Below are positions 25,342 to 34,110 of a stretch of DNA of 64,000 nt, piece after piece. The position numbers and the translations under genes are program-made. Source of the DNA: Wenyingzhuangia sp. 2_MG-2023. Lineage in GTDB: Bacteria > Bacteroidota > Bacteroidia > Flavobacteriales > Flavobacteriaceae. How positions within the stretch are numbered: the first letter of the stretch is position 1; the number at the start of each line of letters is the position of its first letter. The stretch lies in the NCBI RefSeq assembly GCF_030548295.1, contig NZ_JAUOSB010000001.1, positions 496,001 through 560,000 on the forward strand. The letters are read 5' to 3'. Below the pieces are notes generated by a model. It was not told the DNA's origin. It ran no database searches and was given only the letters and a program-made list of their open reading frames with translations.

Positions 25342-26406
25342 ATGTTAGAAGATAAAACACCTCAAAGAACAGACATTGCTAGTCTTGGAGAATTTGGATT
25401 GATTCAACATTTAACAGAACACTTTAACATACATCATTCTTCTACTGTCAAAGCCGTTGGTGATGATTGTGCTGTTTTGGATGCAAAAGGATTAAAAACG
25501 TTGATTACAACCGATTTATTGGTAGAAGGAGTTCATTTTAATTTGTCTTACATGCCTTTGAAGCATTTGGGTTACAAAGCTGTAATGGTCAACTTATCGG
25601 ATGTATATGCCATGAATGCTGAAGCTTCTCAAATCACCGTTTCCATTGCTTTGTCTAACAGATTTCCTTTAGAAGCCGTGGAAGAATTGTACAGCGGAAT
25701 TTTATTGGCTTGTGACAAATACAATATTGATTTGGTAGGTGGAGATACAACATCGTCCACCAAAGGTTTGTTGATTAGTGTAACTGCTATTGGCCATGCT
25801 GATGAGAAAAAAATAACCTACCGAAACACCGCTAAAGAAAACGATTTATTGGTGGTTACAGGAGATTTAGGTGCTGCTTATTTAGGATTTCAGGTTTTAG
25901 AACGCGAAAAGCAAGTGTTTGAAGTAGACCCAAACAACCAACCCGATTTGGATGCTTATACGTATTTGATAGAACGACAATTAAAACCCGAAGCTAGAAA
26001 AGACATTGTTAAAATTTTAAACGATTTGGAGGTAGTTCCAACGTCTATGATTGATATTTCCGATGGATTGTCTTCTGAAATTATACATATTTGTACGCAA
26101 TCTAAAGTGGGTTGTAACCTGTACGAAGATAAAATTCCTTTAGACCCACAGGTAATTTCTGTGTGTGAAGAATTTGATTTAAACAGCACTACCGTTGCCT
26201 TAAGTGGTGGAGAAGACTACGAATTGTTATTTACCATTGCCCAAAGTGATTTTGATAAAATTAAGGGAAACCCACACTTAACCGTAATTGGTCATATGAC
26301 CGATGCTAATAACGGTATGAATTTGATTACAAGAGGAACAAATCAGGCAGTACCACTAACAGCACAAGGTTGGAACGCTTTGTTAGACAAAAACGAAGAA
26401 AACTAA
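25342..26406 (+). CDS. thiL: Thiamine-monophosphate kinase
   Basis: ThiL phosphorylates thiamine monophosphate to the active cofactor thiamine diphosphate. The 354-residue protein has the AIR-synthase-like fold: SLGEFGLIQHL near the N-terminus, VGDDCAVLD and TTDLLVEGVHF (metal and nucleotide binding), then LVGGDTTSSTKGL and the C-terminal MIDISDGLSSE with SGGEDYELLFT. These are all expected motifs in order. It stands alone with its own promoter and a bidirectional terminator shared with the convergent ABC gene. Confidence 0.97.
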   Translation: MLEDKTPQRTDIASLGEFGLIQHLTEHFNIHHSSTVKAVGDDCAVLDAKGLKTLITTDLLVEGVHFNLSYMPLKHLGYKAVMVNLSDVYAMNAEASQITVSIALSNRFPLEAVEELYSGILLACDKYNIDLVGGDTTSSTKGLLISVTAIGHADEKKITYRNTAKENDLLVVTGDLGAAYLGFQVLEREKQVFEVDPNNQPDLDAYTYLIERQLKPEARKDIVKILNDLEVVPTSMIDISDGLSSEIIHICTQSKVGCNLYEDKIPLDPQVISVCEEFDLNSTTVALSGGEDYELLFTIAQSDFDKIKGNPHLTVIGHMTDANNGMNLITRGTNQAVPLTAQGWNALLDKNEEN

Positions 26407-26410
26407 AACT

Positions 26411-26440
26411 AAAAATCCTCAGCAGATGCTGAGGATTTTT
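26411..26440. terminator. Bidirectional terminator between thiL and the ABC gene
   Basis: A 14-bp perfect inverted repeat (26411-26424 with 26427-26440) with A and T runs at its ends. It lies directly against the stop codon of the convergent gene at 26440. Confidence 0.85.
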
Positions 26441-27690
26441 TATACCACTACTTTTCCTACAGATCCTTTTTCTGTTGGAATCAGTTCATACACTTTATCC
26501 GGATGTAAACCTACTAACATTCTATGAGATACGTATAAAATAGCCGTATCTGTTTCTTGATGAATTTTATTGATAAAAGCTGTTAACATAGAAGTTGCAT
26601 AATCATCTAATTCATTAGTAGGTTCGTCTAAAATTAACAAAGGAGGCTGTTTTACCATGGCACGAATAATCAATATTATTCTTTGCATTTCTGGAGATAA
26701 TCGCACAAAATAGGATTGTTTTTTTTCTTTTAACCCCACCAAATCTAACCATTTATCGGCTTCATAAATTTCATGGCCTGTAGGTTTTTCATACAGTCCT
26801 ATAGAATCGTAAAAACCAGATAACACCATATGTTGAACTGTGAATAATTTGTTGAAATTAGCTATTAAATTGGGTGAAAAATAGCCTATTTTTTTCTTAA
26901 GCTCCCAGACAGTTTCACCTGTTCCTTTTTTTTGTCCAAACAAGATAATGTCTTCTCCAAAAGCTTTGGGATTGTCACCTGTTATCATGGTTAACAAGCT
27001 TGTTTTTCCAGATCCGTTAGGACCTTTTAAATGCCAAAACTCACCTTTATTTATAGTCCAATTAATGTTATTTACAATTTGTCTAGTTTGCTCGTAAAAA
27101 ATATTCACATCCGTAAATTTTACCAACGGATTTTCTACTTCAATTTTGTTTAGTACTAATGGCAAATTCTTCTCAAAAACGTAAGGCTTTAATTGTGTGT
27201 AAAAATGAATATCATATTCTTTAGCAGAACCCGAAAACAAAATTTCTTTTTCATCTACCAAATAAAACTCATCGATAAAAGGCAAAACCTCATCTCTAAT
27301 TTTAAACAACTGAATAAAGATTACTTCTTCAGATAGTTTTATCAATTCCTTTTCCAAATCTTCTTGAGAGGCAATGTCTAAACAGTCATAAGGTTTGTCT
27401 AAAACTAAAAAATCATAATTCTGTTTTCTTAAATAAGCTAACAATAATTGTTTTTGTTGACCGCTAGAAAACGATGTCAAACTTCTTACATTCCCATTAC
27501 CATCTATTTTATGATTTGTTAGTGTAAAATCATCGTGTTTTTGCTCTTCTTCTATAAATTTCTCAATCACAGAAAGACTGAATACTCCTCCTTTTCTCTC
27601 CTTGAATTCAGGAAACAATTTTCCTTTTAATAGATTATTTACCACCGTATTTTGCGTGGTTGATTTGTTAAAAACAGCTATGTGATTCAT
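26440..27690 (-). CDS. Two-domain ABC ATPase (ModF-like) with degenerate first domain
   Basis: A 416-residue protein with two ABC domains and no membrane segments, similar in layout to ModF/photorepair PhrA. The second domain (about 190-416) has Walker A GPNGSGKTS, Walker B LLILDEPTNELDD and the switch histidine in YVSHR, but its signature is LSPEMQR rather than LSGGQ. The first domain (about 1-175) starts at once with a strand (HIAVFNKST) and lacks any Walker A P-loop; it keeps a signature-like SFSSGQQKQ and Walker B-like FLVLDKPYDCLD (Lys in place of Glu). Only one site may therefore hydrolyse ATP. Substrate and partner are unknown. The hydrolase gene lies two bases upstream, so the two are surely one operon. 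Confidence 0.85.
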   Translation of the reverse strand: MNHIAVFNKSTTQNTVVNNLLKGKLFPEFKERKGGVFSLSVIEKFIEEEQKHDDFTLTNHKIDGNGNVRSLTSFSSGQQKQLLLAYLRKQNYDFLVLDKPYDCLDIASQEDLEKELIKLSEEVIFIQLFKIRDEVLPFIDEFYLVDEKEILFSGSAKEYDIHFYTQLKPYVFEKNLPLVLNKIEVENPLVKFTDVNIFYEQTRQIVNNINWTINKGEFWHLKGPNGSGKTSLLTMITGDNPKAFGEDIILFGQKKGTGETVWELKKKIGYFSPNLIANFNKLFTVQHMVLSGFYDSIGLYEKPTGHEIYEADKWLDLVGLKEKKQSYFVRLSPEMQRIILIIRAMVKQPPLLILDEPTNELDDYATSMLTAFINKIHQETDTAILYVSHRMLVGLHPDKVYELIPTEKGSVGKVVV

Positions 27691-27692
27691 AA

Positions 27693-28478
27693 TTAATTTT
27701 TTTTCACAAACTCTAAAATAGCTTGTTCTGCAGCTTCTTTGTCTTCTATCAAACTCATATGACCATTTTCTAACTCTACAACTTCAGTATTTGCCCCATG
27801 AGTCTGAGCAATCAAATCATCATAATTTAAAACAGGATCTTTCTTTCCTAGAATAATCATACTTGGATACGGTCCAAAATGCAATAAAACCTCTCTATCT
27901 GATCTCAATTTCATCCCCTCTAAAGCGGCAATAATTCCTTGCCTAGAAGTTGCCAATGCTTCTTTTTTTACCTCAGCAATTTGTTCTGCATATATTTTTC
28001 TACACTTAGACCTAAACAACATAGGAATTGAAGTTCTTATAAACGATTTGTGATTTTCTTTGACCACAGCAATAGCTCTATCTCTACCTATTTTCTTTTG
28101 TTCAGAATCTGGTCTAGCCGTTGAGTTTAATAAAATCAACCCTTTTACATTGTCTGGATACAAATCTGCAAAGGCCAATGCTACGTATCCTCCCATAGAA
28201 TGTCCTACAAAAAAAGAACGACGAACATTCAACTCGTCCAAAACAGCTTTCACACTCTCTGCCATTTCACTCATGGTGTGTACATAACCTAAGTTTTCAG
28301 ATTTTCCATGGCCTAATAAATCCACACAAATCACACGGTATTTTGTTGCTAACAATGTTTCTAGACTTTTCCACATAGAAATATTTTCTAAAAAACCATG
28401 CAACAAAACAATTGCAGTTCCTTTTCCGGTTTCAGTATAATGTATTGGGGTATTCTTGTAATTTACAAATGCGCTCAT
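27693..28478 (-). CDS. Alpha/beta-hydrolase
   Basis: A 261-residue cytoplasmic hydrolase with the canonical fold: oxyanion motif LLHGFLEN (about 25-32), the strand VICVDLLGHGKSE, the nucleophile elbow VGHSMGGYVAL (Ser about 93), an acid in ILGKKDPVL, and the catalytic His in ENGHMSLIE. The cap region is helical. Related proteins include esterases and BioH-like enzymes; no substrate can be inferred. It is the first gene of a two-gene operon with the degenerate ABC protein, two bases downstream. Confidence 0.93.
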   Translation of the reverse strand: MSAFVNYKNTPIHYTETGKGTAIVLLHGFLENISMWKSLETLLATKYRVICVDLLGHGKSENLGYVHTMSEMAESVKAVLDELNVRRSFFVGHSMGGYVALAFADLYPDNVKGLILLNSTARPDSEQKKIGRDRAIAVVKENHKSFIRTSIPMLFRSKCRKIYAEQIAEVKKEALATSRQGIIAALEGMKLRSDREVLLHFGPYPSMIILGKKDPVLNYDDLIAQTHGANTEVVELENGHMSLIEDKEAAEQAILEFVKKN

Positions 28479-28600
28479 GCTGCAAAAATATCAATAGTAA
28501 ACGGATAAAAAAAAGTCTAACCTATGAATAGATTAGACCATAATGCCTGAGTAAATAATAGGGGTAATTATTGTTTATCTTTTAGGCATCAATTGATATT

Positions 28601-28975
28601 TCAATCATCAGATATTATGTAACTCAAAGCAGCATTTTCATCTGTAAAAAACTTTACTTTGCTTCTAGTATAAGATATGTAAATACGAAATAATAAGGAC
28701 AACATTCCCACAGCACCTACTACAGCGGACTTTTTAATTTTGGGCTGTACCTCCATCCCTATTTTTAATACTTTTCGTAATGCGGTTGGGGTTAATTTAC
28801 CCCCTTTAGCCAATCCAATAATGATGACACTTTTGTCAGGGCAAAGCAAACACATTTCATAAGCCTTATGTAGAATACGTATTCCCAAATCGTCATTAGT
28901 AACATTTGTAAAATCTATTATTAAGTATTTTACATTTTTATTAACTGACCAATAAGAATAGTCTTTATCATCCAT
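28601..28975 (-). CDS. STAS/SpoIIAA-like small protein (tentative)
   Basis: A 124-residue soluble protein. The order of elements is beta-strand VKYLIIDFTNV, helix GIRILHKAYEMCLL, strand SVIIIGLAKGG, helix ALRKVLKIGMEV, then KIKKSAVVGAVGMLSLLFRIYI and VKFFTDENAALSYI. The last two phrases resemble SpoIIAA-like STAS proteins (a strand with KSAVVG, then F.tEeeAl.wL at the end), so a regulatory or anti-anti-sigma-like role is possible. The resemblance is my reading only, with no certain active residue. It lies 101 bases downstream of the split regulator on the same strand. Confidence 0.6.
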   Translation of the reverse strand: MDDKDYSYWSVNKNVKYLIIDFTNVTNDDLGIRILHKAYEMCLLCPDKSVIIIGLAKGGKLTPTALRKVLKIGMEVQPKIKKSAVVGAVGMLSLLFRIYISYTRSKVKFFTDENAALSYIISDD

Positions 28976-29076
28976 ATGATACTTTAGTATAACGACGTAT
29001 AAAACAAAACTAAATTCTTTTCTAAAAAATTTAAATAAAACACCGTGTGAATAAATAAATGTCTCCCAAATGTCTC

Positions 29077-29268
29077 CTAAATATTAAATAAAAATGCTCT
29101 TAATGAATCTTTGGGACTTAAATCTAACTTAAGTTTCAATCTTTGGATTGATTTTTTTACAGCAGCTAAAGAAATGTTTAATAAAAAAGAAATTTCATTA
29201 TTATTAAAACCCATCTTTAAAAAAGCTAATAATTTTAAATTATTGTCTGTTAATTTATAGTTTATCAT
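29077..29268 (-). CDS. LuxR-type helix-turn-helix fragment (3' half of split regulator)
   Basis: A 63-residue protein that is almost only a DNA-binding domain: YKLTDNNLKLLAFLKMGFNN is followed by NEISFLLNISLAAVKKSIQR, a LuxR/GerE-like helix-turn-helix, and LKLKLDLSPKDSLRAFLFNI. In most Bacteroidota this module is the C-terminus of a larger protein (consensus LT.nE.rLcAyLrl...KEIA.lLnis..sVe..R.RLRKKL). Its ATG overlaps the stop codon of the upstream ORF by ATGA. A -1 shift at that point would join the two in one chain with the spacing expected from the family. See the upstream gene. Confidence 0.75.
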   Translation of the reverse strand: MINYKLTDNNLKLLAFLKMGFNNNEISFLLNISLAAVKKSIQRLKLKLDLSPKDSLRAFLFNI

Positions 29269-29909
29269 AAATAACTTTTTATAAAAAGAGGATGAACTTC
29301 TTCAAAATGAACTTTAAACAATTGATAGTGATACTCTTTATTTAATTTTTGGTCTATTTCAGATATTAAGTATTTTAAATGTTTAGCAGAAACCTCTTCT
29401 TGTAAATTTATCAACTTTTCAAGCTTACTTTTAGTTTCTTCAAGTTGCTTATTTTTAGCATCAATAATTAAATAATTTGTACTTAGTATTCTATTTAATT
29501 CGTTTGCTTTAAGTTGTTCTTTTTTAACTTTTTTACCCTGGATTATTGCAGAAGTACAAAGTATAGACAATTGATCTAGTTGATGATTATTTACAACACC
29601 AAAAAGGCCTTTGTTTAGTAACTTTAAAAGTGATTTTTTGTTTAAAAAACAAGATGTTATTAAAATAAAAGGAAGGTCTTTAAAAACATCTATCTTTTTA
29701 ATTTTTTTCCATTCTTTCTCCCAATCATCTAAACAATTGCTATTCAACACTATTAAATCTGGACTAGCTAACCAATCATCAACAGAATCAGGAGCTTTGT
29801 TTAAGTTTAAAACTTCTTTACTACATCTTGTCAACTCTTCTTTAATTTCTAAATTTTCAACACTTCCTATATAAGCAATTAGTGTTTTTTCTTTTCCTCT
29901 AATATTCAT
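29265..29909 (-). CDS. Degenerate receiver-like domain with coiled coil (5' half of split regulator)
   Basis: A 214-residue protein with a receiver-like N-terminus (about 8-120): LIAYIGSVENL, then DLIVLNSNCLDDW where the phosphorylated Asp of a normal receiver is replaced by Asn, then PFILITSCF and a Lys about where the conserved one sits (LNKKSLLKLLNKGLFGVV). A helical, coiled-coil-like linker follows (about 125-185), and then FKVHFEEVHPLFIKSYL, which in Bacteroidota two-component proteins comes directly before a LuxR-type domain. The ORF stops exactly there, and the HTH is encoded in the -1 frame. Either a one-base deletion broke the gene or two polypeptides are made by coupling. Loss of the phosphate site suggests no kinase control. 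Confidence 0.75.
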   Translation of the reverse strand: MNIRGKEKTLIAYIGSVENLEIKEELTRCSKEVLNLNKAPDSVDDWLASPDLIVLNSNCLDDWEKEWKKIKKIDVFKDLPFILITSCFLNKKSLLKLLNKGLFGVVNNHQLDQLSILCTSAIIQGKKVKKEQLKANELNRILSTNYLIIDAKNKQLEETKSKLEKLINLQEEVSAKHLKYLISEIDQKLNKEYHYQLFKVHFEEVHPLFIKSYL

Positions 29910-30156
29910 ATTTGATTAGAAATAATAAATTTTGTTGCTATCTATAAAGCATTATATGTAACAAATTACGGGATTTAATGGTAATATAAATTAACGATCA
30001 ATATCTAGTTACATTATTTTAGGTTAGAATTTATAACTTTCAACAGAAAAAAATATCAAAATAAATTACATCTCAATAAAATATTAAAGGAATATTAACA
30101 AACATTATCCAAAAAGGTCTCTTGTATGTCTTCTATAGAAAGTAATATAAAGAGAC

Positions 30157-30189
30157 TTGTTTTAAAACAAATTCAGAATCCTACATTTG
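30157..30189 (+). promoter_or_regulatory. Promoter of mfd
   Basis: TTG at 30157-30159, a 22-base spacer and TACATTTG at 30182-30189. The predicted transcript starts about 13 bases before the TTG start of mfd. The rest of the gap 29910-30208 shows nothing else I can name. Confidence 0.7.
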
Positions 30190-30208
30190 TATCAAAATTT
30201 ATATAGTC

Positions 30209-33200
30209 TTGAAAATTCAATCTCTTCTAGAAAAAATTCAGAATGCTAGCAGTACACAAGCATTTGTTTCTCAAATCTCTCAAGAAAAATCGCACAGTAT
30301 TTTAAGCAAATATCACGGTGCTTTTTTGTCTTTTTTAATTGCCGAAGCTTTTGCCAAAACAGACAAAACTTTGTTGCTTATTTTTGATGATAAGGAACAA
30401 GCTGCTTATCATTTAAATGATTTGGAAAAGTTGATCAACGACAAAGATGTCTTGTTTTATCCGGGTTCTTACCGTAGGCCATATGAAATAGAAGAGGTAG
30501 ACAATGCCAACGTGTTGATGCGTGCTGAAGTATTGAACCGATTGAATTCTAGAAAAAAACCAGCCATTATTGTTACCTATCCAAACGCATTGTTTGAAAA
30601 AGTAGTTACCAAAAAAGATTTGAATAGCAATACGCTTAAAATTACCCAAGGTGATGAATATAGTATTGATTTTATCAACGAAGTTTTGTTTGAATACAAA
30701 TTCAACCGAGTAGATTTTGTAACTGAACCTGGTGAATTTGCCGTGCGTGGAGGAATTGTTGATGTATTTTCTTTTGCCAATGATGAACCTTATCGTTTGG
30801 AATTTTTTGGAGACGAAGTAGATAGCATCAGAACCTTTGATGTGGAAAGTCAGCTGTCTACAGGCAGACCTAATAAAATCAACATCATGCCCAATGTGGA
30901 AAACAAACAATTTTCCGAAAAAAGGGAATCATTTTTAAAATTTATTCCCAACAACAGTGTGATTTTCACACTTAATATGGACATTTTACAAAACGATTTG
31001 AACACCCTTTTTGAAAAAGCAATTCAGCGTTTTCAAAACCTATCCGAAAACCTAAAACATGCTTTGCCAAGCGATTTGTTTGTGGATGGAATTCAAATCA
31101 AAGAACAACTCAATCACTATAGCAGAGTAAGCATCAGCAATAGCAACAATAATAACGCTATTGACGGAAATACCACGCCTCAACCCTCTTTTAACAAACA
31201 GTTTGATTTGTTGATAGACAATTTAAGAGAAAATACAGCTAAAGGATATACCAACTATTTATTTTGTGCCAATGAGAAACAGGCACAACGTTTTCACGAT
31301 ATTTTTAGCGATGCAGAACACGAAGTGGAATACGAAACCGTAGTTTTTCAGATTCACGAAGGCTTTGTAGACCATACTCATAAAATGGTGTGTTATACCG
31401 ATCATCAAATTTTTGAACGTTATAATAAATTTCAATTAAAAAATGGTTTTGCCAAAAAACAAGCAGTTACTTTAAAAGAAATAAACAGTTTAGAGATTGG
31501 TGATTTTGTAACTCACATAGATCATGGAATTGGAAAATTTGGAGGTTTGCAAAAAATTGATGTTAGTGGAAAAAAACAAGAAGCCATCAAACTGATTTAT
31601 GGTGATGCAGATGTTTTGTACATCAGTATCCACTCACTTCATAAAATTTCTAAATTCACTGGAAAAGATGGTAAAATACCTAAAGTTCACAAACTAGGTT
31701 CCCCAGCGTGGAAAAAAGCCAAACAAACTGCCAAAGCCAAAGTAAAACAAATTGCTTTTGACTTGATTCAACTCTACGCAAAACGAAAAAATCAAAAAGG
31801 ATTTAGATACGATCCGGATAGTTATTTGCAACACGAACTAGAAGCTAGTTTTATGTATGAAGACACTCCAGATCAATTTACCGCTACCCAAGATGTAAAA
31901 ACAGACATGGAAAATGACAAACCTATGGACAGATTGGTTTGTGGTGATGTCGGTTTTGGAAAAACAGAAGTTGCCATTCGTGCTGCTTTTAAAGCGGTAG
32001 ACAATGGTAAACAGGTAGCCGTTTTGGTGCCTACAACCATCTTGGCTTTTCAACATTTTAAGTCTTTTCAAAAAAGATTGGAAGATTTTCCTGTAAACAT
32101 CAATTACCTAAACCGTTTTAAAACTGCCAAACAGAAAAAATTGGTATTAGACGATTTGGCAAGTGGAAAACTAGACATTGTTATAGGAACACATCAATTG
32201 GTTTCTGATAAAATTAAATACAAAGATTTAGGTTTGTTAATTATTGATGAGGAACAAAAATTTGGTGTGGCTGCCAAAGACAAGTTAAAAACCATCAAAG
32301 AAAATGTAGATACGTTAACCCTAACCGCAACCCCAATTCCAAGAACGTTGCAGTTTAGTTTGATGGCTGCAAGAGACTTGTCCGTAATTGCTACTCCACC
32401 TCCCAACCGCCATCCTATAGAAAGTAATGTAATTACATTTAGCGAAGAAACCATTCGTGATGCCGTCATGTATGAAATTTCTCGTGGAGGTCAGGTTTTC
32501 TTTATTCACAACCGAGTTGACAACATTAAAGAAGTAGCTGGAATGCTACAACGTTTGGTTCCTGATGCCAGAATTGGAATTGGTCATGGTCAGTTAGAAG
32601 GAAGAAAACTAGAAGAAATTATGGTAAATTTTATGGATGGAAGCTACGACATTTTAGTAGCTACTACCATTATAGAGTCCGGATTGGATGTACCGAATGC
32701 CAATACCATTTTTATCAACCATGCCAACAATTTTGGATTGTCTGATTTGCATCAAATGCGTGGTCGTGTAGGTCGTTCTAACAAAAAAGCTTTCTGCTAC
32801 TTTATTTGTCCTCCTTATCACATGATGACCGAGGATGCTCGTAAACGTATTCAAGCATTGGAAATGTTTAGTGAATTGGGTAGCGGAATCAATATTGCCA
32901 TGAAAGATTTAGAAATTCGTGGAGCAGGAGATTTATTAGGAGGTGAACAAAGCGGGTTTATTACCGATATTGGTTTTGATACGTATCAAAAAATACTAGA
33001 AGAAGCCGTAAAAGAATTGAAAGAAAAAGAATTTAAGGAATTGTACGATGAAGATACTACCGATAAAGAGTTTGTTTCGGACATTCAAATAGATACTGAT
33101 TTTGAGATTTTATTTCCTGACGATTATGTAAATGCCATTGCAGAGCGATTGAATTTGTATAAAAAATTAGGAGAGATATCCGATGAAAAAGAACTGCAAG

Positions 33201-33532
33201 AATTTGAAAAACAATTGACCGATAGGTTTGGGGAACTTCCAACGCAAGTGGTTGATTTGTTAGACTCAGTAAGAATAAAATGGTTAGCTAAAAAACTAGG
33301 ATTAGAAAAAATTGTGCTGAAACAAAAACGTATGATTGGTTATTTTGTGTCTGATCAGCAGAGTGAATATTACAGTACTCAAGCTTTTACCAATGTATTA
33401 AAATACGTTCAAAACAATTCTAAAATGTGTGTAATGAAAGAAAAAGAAACCAAAGCAGGCTTGCGTTTGTTAATTACTTTTATTAGGATTGATAGTGTGA
33501 AGAAAGCTTTGAGTATTTTGGAGAATATCTAA
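30209..33532 (+). CDS. mfd: Transcription-repair coupling factor
   Basis: Mfd removes stalled RNA polymerase and recruits UvrA for repair. The 1107-residue protein has all parts in order: the UvrB-like N-terminal domains (about 1-370, with FYPGSYRRPYE and AVRGGIVDVFSF), the RNA-polymerase-interacting CarD-like domain (about 430-500, DFVTHIDHGIGKFGGL), and the RecG-like translocase with Walker A GDVGFGKTEV (about 579), DEEQ in LLIIDEEQKFG and TATPIPRTLQ. Then come the second helicase lobe with ATTIIESGLDVPNANT and QMRGRVGRS, and the C-terminal TRCF domain (about 950-1100). The start is TTG at 30209; no in-frame ATG exists upstream, and the promoter fits a short leader. The length is normal. 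Confidence 0.96.
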   Translation: MKIQSLLEKIQNASSTQAFVSQISQEKSHSILSKYHGAFLSFLIAEAFAKTDKTLLLIFDDKEQAAYHLNDLEKLINDKDVLFYPGSYRRPYEIEEVDNANVLMRAEVLNRLNSRKKPAIIVTYPNALFEKVVTKKDLNSNTLKITQGDEYSIDFINEVLFEYKFNRVDFVTEPGEFAVRGGIVDVFSFANDEPYRLEFFGDEVDSIRTFDVESQLSTGRPNKINIMPNVENKQFSEKRESFLKFIPNNSVIFTLNMDILQNDLNTLFEKAIQRFQNLSENLKHALPSDLFVDGIQIKEQLNHYSRVSISNSNNNNAIDGNTTPQPSFNKQFDLLIDNLRENTAKGYTNYLFCANEKQAQRFHDIFSDAEHEVEYETVVFQIHEGFVDHTHKMVCYTDHQIFERYNKFQLKNGFAKKQAVTLKEINSLEIGDFVTHIDHGIGKFGGLQKIDVSGKKQEAIKLIYGDADVLYISIHSLHKISKFTGKDGKIPKVHKLGSPAWKKAKQTAKAKVKQIAFDLIQLYAKRKNQKGFRYDPDSYLQHELEASFMYEDTPDQFTATQDVKTDMENDKPMDRLVCGDVGFGKTEVAIRAAFKAVDNGKQVAVLVPTTILAFQHFKSFQKRLEDFPVNINYLNRFKTAKQKKLVLDDLASGKLDIVIGTHQLVSDKIKYKDLGLLIIDEEQKFGVAAKDKLKTIKENVDTLTLTATPIPRTLQFSLMAARDLSVIATPPPNRHPIESNVITFSEETIRDAVMYEISRGGQVFFIHNRVDNIKEVAGMLQRLVPDARIGIGHGQLEGRKLEEIMVNFMDGSYDILVATTIIESGLDVPNANTIFINHANNFGLSDLHQMRGRVGRSNKKAFCYFICPPYHMMTEDARKRIQALEMFSELGSGINIAMKDLEIRGAGDLLGGEQSGFITDIGFDTYQKILEEAVKELKEKEFKELYDEDTTDKEFVSDIQIDTDFEILFPDDYVNAIAERLNLYKKLGEISDEKELQEFEKQLTDRFGELPTQVVDLLDSVRIKWLAKKLGLEKIVLKQKRMIGYFVSDQQSEYYSTQAFTNVLKYVQNNSKMCVMKEKETKAGLRLLITFIRIDSVKKALSILENI

Positions 33533-33535
33533 TAA

Positions 33536-33567
33536 AAAAAGGGAGTAGTCTTCACTACTCCCTTTTT
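33536..33567. terminator. Bidirectional terminator between mfd and the small lipoprotein gene
   Basis: A 13-bp stem (33536-33548 with 33555-33567, loop TCTTCA) with A and T runs at its ends, placed between convergent genes. Confidence 0.88.
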
Positions 33568-33583
33568 GATTATTTGCTATGAT

Positions 33584-33994
33584 TTATTCTACAATAACTT
33601 TAGCTGTATTAACAGTAGTAACTTGATGACCACTTAACCATTGATTAAATGCTTCTTGTCCCATTTTCGCAACCATTGTTTCTGAATTTACAGCAGTTCC
33701 TTCAACCTTTATAGTAGCTACAAAAGGAAAACTAGAATATCTAACAACTCCATCAATCAACATATCATATTGAGGACCTGCCTGTTCTAAAGCTTTATCT
33801 ATTCCATCTTTAATATTCCATCCAATTCCTAAAAAATAACTTTTTGATGCTTCTACTCTTACACCTTCAGACTTTTTAATCCCTGCTAAGTTTACATTTT
33901 TACTACTAATTACAGTAAAATCAACTAATCTCATTGAACAACTTGTCATTACTAGCCCTACCAGTACAAATGACATTAATAATACTTTTTTCAT
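33584..33994 (-). CDS. Small lipoprotein of unknown function
   Basis: A 136-residue lipoprotein with signal peptide and lipobox LVMTSC (Cys19). The mature part starts SMRLVDFTVISSKNVNLAG and has SYFLGIGWNIKDGIDKALEQ and YDMLIDGVVRYSSFPFVATI. I have no function to offer, although the layout (a strand, a turn, a helix reading IDKALEQA, more strands) resembles short TRL-like lipoproteins. There is one gene only, bounded by the mfd terminator and, across 116 bases, by the divergent aminopeptidase gene. Confidence 0.8.
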   Translation of the reverse strand: MKKVLLMSFVLVGLVMTSCSMRLVDFTVISSKNVNLAGIKKSEGVRVEASKSYFLGIGWNIKDGIDKALEQAGPQYDMLIDGVVRYSSFPFVATIKVEGTAVNSETMVAKMGQEAFNQWLSGHQVTTVNTAKVIVE

Positions 33995-34087
33995 ATATTT
34001 TTTTTAGCACCTACTCTTTAATTAAGGATTTTCGGCATGCTCCTTTTAATTGATAACAATTATAGTAATAAATAAAAAAATAAAAAA

Positions 34088-34095
34088 TAAGTTTG
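34088..34095 (+). promoter_or_regulatory. -7 promoter box for the aminopeptidase gene
   Basis: TAAGTTTG matches TAnnTTTG, 15 bases before the ATG at 34111. It also shows that the in-frame TTG at 34093 is inside the promoter and not the start. Confidence 0.65.
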
Positions 34096-34110
34096 TTATA
34101 TTTTTACATT

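Noticed and set aside
29262-29275. Programmed -1 frameshift at the regulator split
   Set aside because: No X-XXY-YYZ slippery heptamer or downstream pseudoknot was visible; coupling by ATGA or a one-base deletion is simpler.
30413-30910. 165-codon minus-strand frame inside mfd
   Set aside because: It is the complement of conserved mfd codons, with no promoter and no family features.
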